DNA of 23,268 nucleotides from JAGOTT01 sp964450795 (lineage in GTDB: Bacteria > Patescibacteriota > Minisyncoccia > Moranbacterales > UBA1568): NCBI GenBank assembly GCA_964450795.1, contig CAYVDI010000012.1, forward strand, positions 1 to 23,268, in the 5' to 3' direction. The notes below the pieces were generated by a model, which worked only from the letters and a program-made list of their open reading frames with translations, was not told the DNA's origin and made no database searches. Both the position numbers and the translations under genes were made by a program. This document shows, piece after piece, positions 5,984 to 12,734 of the stretch; within the stretch, counting starts at the first letter, position 1, and the number at the start of each line of letters is the position of its first letter.

Positions 5984-8126
5984 ACTCCGTACCCGCCGGC
6001 TCCGCGATACATGAAGGGCACGTATGGTGCTCGCCCGCGATGTAGCCGTGCGACGGACAGATCGAGAAGGTCGGCGTCAGGGTGAAATACGGAAGCTTGT
6101 AGTTCTCGGCGATCTTGCGGACCAATGCTTTGGTCGCTTCCGGATCGGAGATGCGTTCCCCGAGGAATCCGTGAAGCACCGTCCCGCCGGTATACTTCGT
6201 CTGGAGGTTGTCCTGGAGTTCGAGCGCCTCGAAGATATCGTCCGTGTACCCGACCGGGATATGCGAGGAGTTCGTGTAGTACGGTTCCGCCCCCGCCCCA
6301 CGCACCGCCTCGTCATTCGCGAAGATGATGCCCTTGTGCTTCGCCTTGTCCATCCGCGCGAGCCGGTACGATGTCCCTTCCGCCGGCGTCGCCTCGAGGT
6401 TGTAGAGATTTCCTGTCTGTTTCTGGTATCCGATGATGCGCTTCCGCATATGCGTGAGCACCTTCTCGGCGAATTTCTGTCCTTTTCTCGTGGTGATATC
6501 CGTGCCGATCAGGTTCCGGGCCGCCTCGTTCATGCCGACGAGTCCGATCGTGGCGAAATGGTTCGACCAGTACTGCCCGCGGCGCATCTTGATCGGTGCG
6601 AGATAGAATTTCGTGTACGGATACAGCCCCTGATCGGTCAGCCGTTCGACGAGTTTCCGCTTGATCTCGAGGCTTTCCTTGGCGACATCCATGAGCACGT
6701 CGAGTTTCGCGAAGAATTCCTTCTCCGTCTCCGCGACGTATCCGATACGCGGCAGGTTGACCGTCACGACCCCGATCGACCCGGTAAGCGGCGCCGCGCC
6801 GAAGAGTCCGCCGCCGCGCTTATGGAGCTCGCGGTTGTCGAGGCGCAGCCGGCAGCACATGCTCCGCGCGTCCTCCGGATCCATGTCGGAATTCACGAAG
6901 TTCGCGAAATACGGGATGCCATATTTGGCGGTCATCTCCCAGATGGGCAGATACCGCTCGTCCTCCCAGTCGAAATCCTTATCGATGTTGTACGTCGGGA
7001 TCGGGAAGGTGAAGACGCGGCCATCGGAATCCCCCTCCATCATCACCTCGGCGAACGCGCGGTTGATCATGTCCATCTCTTCCTGAAACTCCCCGTAGGT
7101 TTCTTTCCGCGGCTCGCCACCGATAACGACCGCTTCTTTGGCGAGCGCCTTGGGGCACGTGATGTCAAGCGTGATGTTGGAGAACGGCGTCTGAAACCCG
7201 ACACGCGTCGAGATGTTCATGTTGAAGACGAACGACTGGATCTCCTGTTTCACCTGTTTGTATGTCAGTTTGTCGTATCGGACGAACGGTGCGAGAAGCG
7301 TATCGAAGTTCGAGAACGCCTGCGCGCCGGCGACCTCGCCCTGAAGCGTGTAGATGAAGTTCACCATCTGTCCCAGGATGACCGAGAGATGTTTCGCCGG
7401 CTTGGATGAGACCTTTCCCGGAACCCCTGTGAACCCGCGGCGCAAAAGGTCCTGCAGATCCCATCCGCAACAATAGGCCGAGACGAGCTGAAGATCGTGG
7501 AGATGCAGATCGCCGCCCTCGTGCGCGGCGCGGACCTCGGCCGGATACACCTTGTTCATCCAGTAATTCGAGGAAACGATCGATGCGATGTAGTTGTTGA
7601 GTCCCTGGAGCGAATAGGACATGTTCGCGTTCTCCTTGACCCGCCAGTCGAGCTCCCGAAGGTATTGGTCGACAAGATCGGACGAGAGTTCGAGTGCCTT
7701 CTCCATCTCGCGGAGCCGCGCGTGCTCCTCGCGGTAGAGGATGTACGATTTGGCGGTCTCCTCGAAGTCGAGGATCATGAGAACCCGCTCGACCATGTCC
7801 TGCACCTGCTCCACGGTCGGAAGTTCCCCCTTCTTCACGTCCTTCCGGAGGAGACTGATCACCTTGACCGTCACGCGCCGGGCTTCCGGACCATCCCCTT
7901 CGCCAGTCGCGGAAAACGCCTTCTCGACCGCGTTGACGATCTTCTTCTCATCGAAGGGAACCGCCCGCCCGCTCCGTTTCACGATCTTCGGAAACACGGT
8001 TTTTTTCACCGGAATATCCCTGACCGCGGGAGCCTTCGTCCCCTTCGCGGCACGAGCCGTCGCTTTCCCCCTTACAACCATCTTTCCCTTCCCTTTTCCC
8101 TCCGTGATCCGGCTCGCCAGCGCCAT
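5967..8126 (-). CDS. nrdD: class III ribonucleoside-triphosphate reductase, catalytic barrel without glycyl-radical tail
   Basis: 719 residues. An ATP-cone allosteric domain spans about 46-145 (FPKIVKRSGRAVPFDEKKI onward). The ten-stranded barrel follows, with candidate active-site cysteines in AYCCGWDLQDLL (219-220) and ARSMCCRLRLD (424-425). The C-terminus keeps one metal-binding knot, SICPSHGY (C690, H693) and HTCPSC (C703, C706), then stops at TEYAKAG. The RVxGY glycyl-radical motif that should follow is encoded by the next gene (5654-5983). The enzyme makes deoxynucleotides without oxygen after activation by NrdG. The start is uncertain: ATG 8081 has a purine-rich AAGGGAAAG ribosome site and would remove a basic 15-residue extension, and a half-site resembling an NrdR box touches ATG 8126. 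The promoter at 8179-8207 and a box at 8152-8167 precede it. Confidence 0.9.
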   Translation of the reverse strand: MALASRITEGKGKGKMVVRGKATARAAKGTKAPAVRDIPVKKTVFPKIVKRSGRAVPFDEKKIVNAVEKAFSATGEGDGPEARRVTVKVISLLRKDVKKGELPTVEQVQDMVERVLMILDFEETAKSYILYREEHARLREMEKALELSSDLVDQYLRELDWRVKENANMSYSLQGLNNYIASIVSSNYWMNKVYPAEVRAAHEGGDLHLHDLQLVSAYCCGWDLQDLLRRGFTGVPGKVSSKPAKHLSVILGQMVNFIYTLQGEVAGAQAFSNFDTLLAPFVRYDKLTYKQVKQEIQSFVFNMNISTRVGFQTPFSNITLDITCPKALAKEAVVIGGEPRKETYGEFQEEMDMINRAFAEVMMEGDSDGRVFTFPIPTYNIDKDFDWEDERYLPIWEMTAKYGIPYFANFVNSDMDPEDARSMCCRLRLDNRELHKRGGGLFGAAPLTGSIGVVTVNLPRIGYVAETEKEFFAKLDVLMDVAKESLEIKRKLVERLTDQGLYPYTKFYLAPIKMRRGQYWSNHFATIGLVGMNEAARNLIGTDITTRKGQKFAEKVLTHMRKRIIGYQKQTGNLYNLEATPAEGTSYRLARMDKAKHKGIIFANDEAVRGAGAEPYYTNSSHIPVGYTDDIFEALELQDNLQTKYTGGTVLHGFLGERISDPEATKALVRKIAENYKLPYFTLTPTFSICPSHGYIAGEHHTCPSCIAEPAGTEYAKAG

Positions 8127-8151
8127 AGATTTGTGTATTTTATCTCTTTAT

Positions 8152-8167
8152 ACACTACATATTGTGG
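8152..8167. promoter_or_regulatory. candidate NrdR box
   Basis: This 16-bp site matches the published NrdR consensus (ACACWATATATWGTGT) at 14 of 16 positions. It lies just downstream of the predicted nrdD transcript start. A TTGTGT half-site at 8131-8136 sits in the right half of a 16-bp frame exactly 31 bp away, the usual spacing of paired NrdR boxes. NrdR itself is not in the window. Confidence 0.65.
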
Positions 8168-8178
8168 TAGCACGTCAA

Positions 8179-8207
8179 ATTATACTACTAGGGTAAAATC
8201 CTGGCAA
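8179..8207 (-). promoter_or_regulatory. nrdD: nrdD promoter
   Basis: On the minus strand TTGCCA (8202-8207), a 17-bp spacer and a perfect TATAAT (8179-8184). The transcript would begin near 8172, placing the NrdR-box match within its first 20 bases. Confidence 0.75.
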
Positions 8208-8229
8208 ATGTCGCTTTCCCAAGGGGGTT

Positions 8230-8258
8230 TTCCCATTTCGTTTCGGAAATGATATCAT
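8230..8258 (+). promoter_or_regulatory. hydrogenase promoter with extended -10
   Basis: TTCCCA (8230-8235), a 17-bp spacer and TATCAT (8253-8258) preceded by TGA, an extended -10. A perfect 12-bp palindrome AATGATATCATT (8248-8259) covers the -10, so a regulator could act there. The transcript would start near 8265. Confidence 0.55.
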
Positions 8259-8287
8259 TCCCACGTGAAATGCTAAGAAAAAACGCT

Positions 8288-8797
8288 ATGTCGGAACAGA
8301 AGAGACTCCGCATCGGATGGTTCACGTTCACCTGCTGTGAGGACTCGACGGTCGTCTTCACGGAAATCATGAATGACCATTTCGAGGAGTGGCGACAGGT
8401 GCTCGATATCCGTCACGCGCGGGTACTCCAATCGAAGAACACCTTGGATCAGATGGATGTCGCCTTCGTCGAGGGTGCGATCGAAAGCGAGGAGCATGAG
8501 GCGAAGCTCAAGGAGATCCGCGGACTCGCCACCAAACTCGTCGCGATCGGGAGCTGTGCGGTGACCGGCATGCCGACCGCCCAACGCAACGCCTTCCCGC
8601 CGGAAGTGAAGGAAAAGATCGCCTTCCTGCTCGAACGGTTCAAGTTCGCGGAAAAGGTGAAGCGGCTCGATGAGATCGTGAAAGTCGACGCGATCGTCCC
8701 CGGATGTCCCATGACCGAGGCCGGATTCCTGAAAGTTCTCGGTGACGCACTCGTCGAGTTCGGCATCAAGGAGGCTCCTGTTCCGGAGAAGTTTTAA
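8288..8797 (+). CDS. [NiFe] hydrogenase small (delta-like) subunit with altered cluster motif
   Basis: 169 residues, related to group 3 hydrogenase small subunits and the NuoB-like fold (sulfhydrogenase delta, HoxY). The proximal iron-sulfur cluster ligands are C17, C90 (GSCAVTG) and C140 (VPGCP). The fourth canonical position, the last Cys of a CEGC-type motif, is Ser: TFTCCEDS (C16, C17, S20), so either S20 or the adjacent C16 must complete the site. The subunit should carry electrons to or from the large subunit encoded next. An in-frame ATG at 8249 was rejected because it lies inside the -10 region, upstream of the predicted transcript start. No diaphorase or ferredoxin-like partner subunit lies beside it, so the electron acceptor is unknown. 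Confidence 0.82.
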   Translation: MSEQKRLRIGWFTFTCCEDSTVVFTEIMNDHFEEWRQVLDIRHARVLQSKNTLDQMDVAFVEGAIESEEHEAKLKEIRGLATKLVAIGSCAVTGMPTAQRNAFPPEVKEKIAFLLERFKFAEKVKRLDEIVKVDAIVPGCPMTEAGFLKVLGDALVEFGIKEAPVPEKF

Positions 8798-8830
8798 ATG
8801 AAAAAAGTATGCACCAGATATCGGAAATGA
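8798..8830 (+). CDS. possible 10-codon coupling ORF between hydrogenase subunits
   Basis: ATG 8798 follows the small-subunit stop directly and has GGAGAA 8-9 bases upstream, a better ribosome site than either large-subunit start has. It encodes MKKVCTRYRK and ends in TGA overlapping the in-frame large-subunit ATG at 8827 (ATGA). This could be a translational coupling device, or chance. Confidence 0.25.
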   Translation: MKKVCTRYRK

Positions 8831-10110
8831 GCGGGTTCAAGATCGACGAGGTGACCAAGATCGAGGGTGCCGTCGGACTCGACGTCGAGATCGAGAATGG
8901 AAAAGTGAAGGACGTCCGCTTCGCGATCAAGGAATTCAAGCGGTTCTACGTCCACGCGATGACCGGAAAGCCGATAGCGGCCGTTCCCCAGCTCCTCGCA
9001 CGCATCTGCGGCACCTGCTCGAACGCGCACCTTATGGCGAGCATCGAGGCGGTAGAGCACACGCTCGGCATGGAGGTGACGGAACAAACCAAACTCCTCC
9101 GGGCGCTCACCTACCACGGACTCATTATCCGCGACCATGCGCTCCATCTCTACCTCTTCTCGCTCCCGGACGTCTTCAACCGTGATTCGCTCCTCGCATT
9201 TTCCGACGACGATCCGGTCGAGCACCAGATGCTTCACGATGCCTTCGCCGTGAAGGGCGCCGGCAACCACCTCGCGATCCTCGTCGCCGGGCGCTCCGTC
9301 CACGCGCCGATCCCGATGCCGGGCGGATTCGCGAGCATCCCTGATCCGACGAAGGTGAAGGCGATGATCCGCGAACTGGAAGACGTCCGACCCGCCATCC
9401 TCCGCCTCATCAAGGTCTATTCCGAGTGTCCGTTCTCGCTCGTCCGCGAGACGAACTACGCCGCGCTCGTCCACGACCCCTTCTCCTACCTCGAAGGCGA
9501 GATCCGCGACGTGAACGGCTTCGTCTGCGACGAAAAAGGCTACCGCGATCATCTCGAGCATGTCGTCATCCCCTATTCCCAGGCGTCCGGCTACACCTTC
9601 AACGGACAGACCTACCGTACCGGCGCGCTCGCCCGGCTCAACCTCAACAAGGGAGCGCTTCATCCGCGCACGCGCGAAGACGCGGCGATGGAACTCAAGC
9701 TCTTCCCGTCGCACAACGTCTATCACAACAACCTCGCCCAGGCGATCGGCATCCTCCACTCGATCGACGAATCGCTCGACATTCTCCGCAATACCATCTT
9801 CCAGCCGGAACGCATGCTCCCGATTCCGAAGAAGGCCGGCGTCGGTATCGGCGTCGTCGAGGCCCCGCGCGGCATGCTCTTCCACAAGCTCGAAGTAAAC
9901 GAAGCTGGCATCGTTACGGGCGGCGAGGTCGTCGTTCCGACCGGTCAGAACCAGATCGCCATCGAGCAGGACTTGGGCGCATTCATTTCCGAACACATGG
10001 ATATGACGGAGGAGGAAATCAGTCTCGAATGCGAGAAGATCATCCGCGCCTACGACCCCTGCATGTCCTGCGCCTCCCACTTCCTCAAGGTGAACTGGAA
10101 GAAATCGTGA
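8809..10110 (+). CDS. [NiFe] hydrogenase large (catalytic) subunit, group 3-like
   Basis: 433 residues from ATG 8809, or 427 from ATG 8827, which overlaps the stop of a short upstream frame. Both nickel-binding motifs are intact: RICGTCSNAH (C67, C70, H74) and DPCMSCASH (C418, C421, H424). KIEG near residue 17-20 is the family's N-terminal motif. Nine residues follow H424, so the protein should be made as a precursor and trimmed after insertion of nickel; a candidate protease gene lies at 11009-11401. The overall form fits cytoplasmic bidirectional group 3 enzymes, which oxidise H2 or dispose of electrons during fermentation. It follows the small subunit closely and ends in a terminator, so the transcript probably holds just these two subunits. 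Confidence 0.9.
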   Translation: MHQISEMSGFKIDEVTKIEGAVGLDVEIENGKVKDVRFAIKEFKRFYVHAMTGKPIAAVPQLLARICGTCSNAHLMASIEAVEHTLGMEVTEQTKLLRALTYHGLIIRDHALHLYLFSLPDVFNRDSLLAFSDDDPVEHQMLHDAFAVKGAGNHLAILVAGRSVHAPIPMPGGFASIPDPTKVKAMIRELEDVRPAILRLIKVYSECPFSLVRETNYAALVHDPFSYLEGEIRDVNGFVCDEKGYRDHLEHVVIPYSQASGYTFNGQTYRTGALARLNLNKGALHPRTREDAAMELKLFPSHNVYHNNLAQAIGILHSIDESLDILRNTIFQPERMLPIPKKAGVGIGVVEAPRGMLFHKLEVNEAGIVTGGEVVVPTGQNQIAIEQDLGAFISEHMDMTEEEISLECEKIIRAYDPCMSCASHFLKVNWKKS

Positions 10111-10143
10111 CCGACATCTCGTATCCAATATTTCGTATCGTGT

Positions 10144-10174
10144 ATGAAACCCTGTTCCCACGGGGTTTCATTTT
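10144..10174 (+). terminator. intrinsic terminator of the hydrogenase operon
   Basis: ATGAAACCC pairs with GGGTTTCAT around a 10-nt loop and is followed by TTT. It lies 33 bp after the large-subunit stop. Confidence 0.8.
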
Positions 10175-10181
10175 ATCTTAC

Positions 10182-10210
10182 TTGCACGAGAGAGAGAGCG
10201 AGAGTAAAAT
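10182..10210 (+). promoter_or_regulatory. promoter with GA-repeat spacer ahead of the secreted protein
   Basis: TAAAAT (10205-10210) is a good -10. The 17 bases before it (10188-10204) are almost purely a GA dinucleotide repeat interrupted by one C, and TTGCAC (10182-10187) is a weak -35. Gain or loss of one repeat unit would change the spacer by 2 bp. Confidence 0.5.
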
Positions 10211-10252
10211 CAGATCAGAAAACAACTAACGCATAAGAAGGTGGAAAAATAT

Positions 10253-10939
10253 ATGCAAACGAAGCAATCATTCGCAGCAAAAGCTACTTATTGGCTCAAG
10301 GTCGTCTCTCTCGGACTCGTTCTCGGACTCGGTCTCCAGTTCGCACAAGCCTGGACCGCCCCGACCGTCGCCCCTCCCGGAGGAAACGTCTCGGGACCAG
10401 TGACACTCGGAGTCGGTGCGCAGTACAAGGCCGGAAAACTCGGGGTGAATTCGAATATAACTCCGATAGGTGCGTTCGAAGTCGGTAGTGGCGGAAATGC
10501 GCTTATCGGAGGAAAAGCTTATTCTGCATCAACCATCGCTACGGATCTCGGAACGACGCTTGCGACAAAAGATTATGTGGATGGGAAGGTAAATGAGAAT
10601 GGTGTCGTTGGACTGCCACAGATGAACAGTTCGGTTGGTAGTGATGTTAATTATGAAGAAGCGTGGAATTATTGCATGGGGTTAGGTTCTGGATGGAGGC
10701 CGCCGAGCGTCAATGAAGTGGAAATGTTAAGGCATTTTGATAATCCATTATTCGACAGTTTGTTCAAGGGGAATTATGCGTTTTGGACGACGGGCACGTA
10801 TAATTACGGTACGAATTCGAGATCGGCGTGGCACCCTAATCTCAACTCTGGTGAACAATTTTGTTCAATTTCTGCTGCATCAAAGGTATCAAACTGCCAG
10901 TATGGCAACTGGCCAATGAAGGTGGTCTGCGTTAAATGA
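10253..10939 (+). CDS. secreted DUF1566/Lcl-like surface protein
   Basis: 228 residues from ATG 10253, chosen because AAGAAGGTGG lies at a proper distance upstream; a GTG at 10241 is in frame but overlaps that site. Residues 10-32 form a signal or anchor helix ending at FAQA. The segment WTAPTVAPPGGNVSGPV that follows is typical of Patescibacteria exported proteins. The C-terminal half (about 130-228) resembles the DUF1566/Lcl domain, a C-type-lectin-like fold: EEAWNYCMGLG, GWRPPSVNEVEML, FWTTG and terminal MKVVCVK. Base use changes inside the gene: the first half is GC-rich like its neighbours, while from about 10560 it turns AT-rich, hinting at an exchanged binding domain. A surface attachment role is likely but inferred. 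It splits the hydrogenase genes from their maturation genes. Confidence 0.7.
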   Translation: MQTKQSFAAKATYWLKVVSLGLVLGLGLQFAQAWTAPTVAPPGGNVSGPVTLGVGAQYKAGKLGVNSNITPIGAFEVGSGGNALIGGKAYSASTIATDLGTTLATKDYVDGKVNENGVVGLPQMNSSVGSDVNYEEAWNYCMGLGSGWRPPSVNEVEMLRHFDNPLFDSLFKGNYAFWTTGTYNYGTNSRSAWHPNLNSGEQFCSISAASKVSNCQYGNWPMKVVCVK

Positions 10940-11008
10940 TAACTAAATGGAGTGGAAATTCTTCAGTTCACTTCAGTTTCAGCAGCGCGTAGACTAGTGT
11001 TCAGAAAA

Positions 11009-11401
11009 TCATTTGGAAGTCCGGTTCCCAAGCGAATGTCCTACTCCTTTTATCGCCGCATCCTCCTCCATTCCCATAGGGATGCCGAGAATGCGGATCG
11101 GGAGCGGACCGAGAGCTTTTTTTGCAAGAAGGAGGTACGAGGCGAGGTCGTAGTCGTGCGCGGTGAGCCGACCCATCGGCTTCGCGATATCCTCGATGGT
11201 AAGCCAGGAGACATCTGGGATTCCCGCTACGGTATCCATGATGATCCACTCCTCACCCGGCGGGATATCCGGCAAGTCGAGATTGTTCGGATCCTCGACC
11301 TCGAAGGCGATGTCCGGAAACACCCCGCGCAGTTTCGGGAGAAGGCGGACGGGCAGATTGTCGATCTCGAGATCCGGGTTGCCGAAAACGGTTATTTTCA
11401 T
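11009..11401 (-). CDS. [NiFe] hydrogenase maturation protease (HybD/HycI-like)
   Basis: 130 residues, slightly shorter than typical HybD-family proteases. FGNPDLEID (6-14) matches the opening GNxLxxD motif that supplies the first metal ligand. D56 in IIMDTVAG and H82 in LTAHDYDLASYLL fit the other two nickel-sensing ligands. The enzyme would clip the C-terminal tail beyond DPCMSCASH of the large subunit at 8809-10110 once nickel is in place. Its ATG overlaps the DUF6390 stop (ATGA at 11398-11401), a translationally coupled pair. The motif is somewhat divergent, so the call rests on three ligand-like positions together with the hydrogenase context. Confidence 0.78.
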   Translation of the reverse strand: MKITVFGNPDLEIDNLPVRLLPKLRGVFPDIAFEVEDPNNLDLPDIPPGEEWIIMDTVAGIPDVSWLTIEDIAKPMGRLTAHDYDLASYLLLAKKALGPLPIRILGIPMGMEEDAAIKGVGHSLGNRTSK

Positions 11402-12144
11402 AGGAATCGTTCATTTGCCAATTCGACACTCTTCCCCGTGTACCGTTTCACCCGCGCCGCCTGCTCGCGCGTGAGCGTCTCGCATACCACACCCCAGTGG
11501 AAGCTCACGAAATCGCCCGGGGACAGCATATCCCACTCCTCCGAGGCATCGAACGGTCTCGGAAGCTTGCGGACTTCCTGAACGAGCGTAAGGCGCTTTC
11601 CGTCGAAGGTGAGCCGATCCGTCCGGACCGTGATCCATGGCCCCGCCACTTCCGCCACTTCCCCGACTGACACGAGACACTCCGCCACATCCGATATTCC
11701 CTCAAGCATCTTCTCTCCCATTCCCTTCCAGACATTGAGCACATGGAACGAATGGTGCGGCAATCCGCCGTGGCGGATCTTCTCCGCGACACCGGACTCG
11801 AACGCTTCCGCTCCCATCTTCTTTTTCATCGAAAGCCCGTCTTTCAGATGCCCGTAGAAGTGCCCCTGTTCCACATGGGCGAGCAGGTCGTTTCCGAGCC
11901 AGTACGCCTCAACCACCCGGCTGTCGAATGGGTCACGGATTCCGTTCTCCGAGGCGATATGGAGAAGGTACGGATAGAGCGTCTCGAATCTTTTCAGGAG
12001 AGCCTGAAGCCCTGGATCGGCGACGCCTGCCTCGATATGGGATTTCACCTCGGCATTCGCGTCCGGCCCGCAGTAATGGAGCCGATTCGGCCCGAAGGCG
12101 TACCGACTGCATCGCATCATCCCCTCGTTTGAGAACACCCCCAT
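11398..12144 (-). CDS. DUF6390 family protein, hydrogenase-associated
   Basis: 248 residues. Recognisable family features are RYAFGPNRLHYCGP (14-27), VVEAYWLGNDLL (77-88), GLPHHSFHVLNVW (127-139) and a C-terminal GDFVSFHWGVVCETLT (210-225) followed by YTGKSVELAN. The family has no assigned function to my knowledge but occurs near [NiFe] hydrogenases. The C-terminal GDxVxxHxGxxxE pattern resembles the OB-fold of the HypC chaperone. It is coupled by a 4-bp overlap to the maturation protease and divergent from a short relative at 12208. A chaperone or assembly role is therefore a reasonable inference. Alternative in-frame ATGs at 12120 and 12117 follow AGGGG closely and would make the protein start near MMRCSRYAF. 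Confidence 0.75.
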   Translation of the reverse strand: MGVFSNEGMMRCSRYAFGPNRLHYCGPDANAEVKSHIEAGVADPGLQALLKRFETLYPYLLHIASENGIRDPFDSRVVEAYWLGNDLLAHVEQGHFYGHLKDGLSMKKKMGAEAFESGVAEKIRHGGLPHHSFHVLNVWKGMGEKMLEGISDVAECLVSVGEVAEVAGPWITVRTDRLTFDGKRLTLVQEVRKLPRPFDASEEWDMLSPGDFVSFHWGVVCETLTREQAARVKRYTGKSVELANERFL

Positions 12145-12148
12145 ATCA

Positions 12149-12178
12149 TTGATTTTTTCTCGCCATCCGTGCTAGCAT
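12149..12178 (+). promoter_or_regulatory. putative promoter of the mini-DUF6390 gene
   Basis: TTGATT (12149-12154), an 18-bp spacer and TAGCAT (12173-12178) lie in the 63-bp gap between the divergent DUF6390 gene and the gene at 12208. Both hexamers are 4 of 6 matches, so support is moderate. Confidence 0.4.
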
Positions 12179-12207
12179 AACACCTCGTTCGTTGAAAAGG
12201 AACCGCC

Positions 12208-12651
12208 ATGGACCCGAAAATGCTTTTTCTCCGCTACGCCTTCGCCTGCGCCTACGATCTCTTCCAGAAAGGAAAGATCAGCGAGGACGACTTCCAGGCG
12301 CTCGGCTCGCTTGCAGACCGGGAGAACGCCGTCCCCGATGTGGAACTCCTGAAGCGCTGTTTCCCGGTCGCCTGCATCAACCTCTACTCGCTCGCGAAGG
12401 AAAATGATCGGCGACCATGGGAGAGACAGAACGTCGAGGCGTTCTGGCACGAACACCACCTGAAACACCGCACCCCCGTCCGGATACGGAGGGTAGAGAT
12501 GGCTCGCGCCGACAACTTCGTCAAGGTAGAAGGGACGGGAACCGAATTTTTCTTCAACCGTTACAACCTCGTCCTACAACCCGGGGACCGCGTCTATACG
12601 CACGTCTCGCTCATCGTCGAAATGATCGAAGACAAGAGACCACCGTCATGA
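12208..12651 (+). CDS. short DUF6390-like protein with HypC-like C-terminus
   Basis: 147 residues with a good AAAAGGA ribosome site. No named family is recognised directly, but the order of features follows the divergent DUF6390 protein: LFLRYAFACAYD (6-17) against MRCSRYAFGPN, QNVEAFWHEHH (74-84) against RVVEAYWLGN, and LQPGDRVYTHVSLIVEMIE (123-141) against LSPGDFVSFHWGVVCETLT. It appears to be a paralogue lacking the central HHSFH region. The last 60 residues look like a HypC OB-fold (VKVEG...GDRVYTHVSLIVE), the chaperone that delivers the Fe(CN)2CO unit. No N-terminal MC, which HypC requires, is present; C14 is the nearest. A hydrogenase assembly role is inferred from context. Confidence 0.65.
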   Translation: MDPKMLFLRYAFACAYDLFQKGKISEDDFQALGSLADRENAVPDVELLKRCFPVACINLYSLAKENDRRPWERQNVEAFWHEHHLKHRTPVRIRRVEMARADNFVKVEGTGTEFFFNRYNLVLQPGDRVYTHVSLIVEMIEDKRPPS

Positions 12652-12683
12652 GCGACGCCGTTCCGATTCCTTCATCGAACACG

Positions 12684-12717
12684 AAAGCCGCACCGGCAAT
12701 CCGGTACGGCTTTTTTT
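12684..12717 (+). terminator. intrinsic terminator after the mini-DUF6390 gene
   Basis: AAAGCCG and ACCGG pair with CCGGT and CGGCTTT with one C/A mismatch, a CAAT loop and seven T. It lies 33 bp after the stop and may also stop the converging gene at 12735, although the minus-strand T run is short. Confidence 0.85.
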
Positions 12718-12734
12718 GTTTCGTCATGACTCCC

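Noticed and set aside
6024..7409. Long plus-strand open frame opposite nrdD
   Set aside because: A shadow rich in Arg, Asp and His with no family features; nrdD covers it on the other strand.
8794..10161. Long minus-strand open frame opposite the hydrogenase large subunit
   Set aside because: A codon-bias shadow; the plus strand encodes both nickel-binding motifs.
10560..10939. Diversity-generating retroelement target (lectin-like C-terminus, common in Patescibacteria)
   Set aside because: No reverse transcriptase, template repeat or accessory gene was seen in the window, and no second copy of the C-terminal sequence was found by eye.
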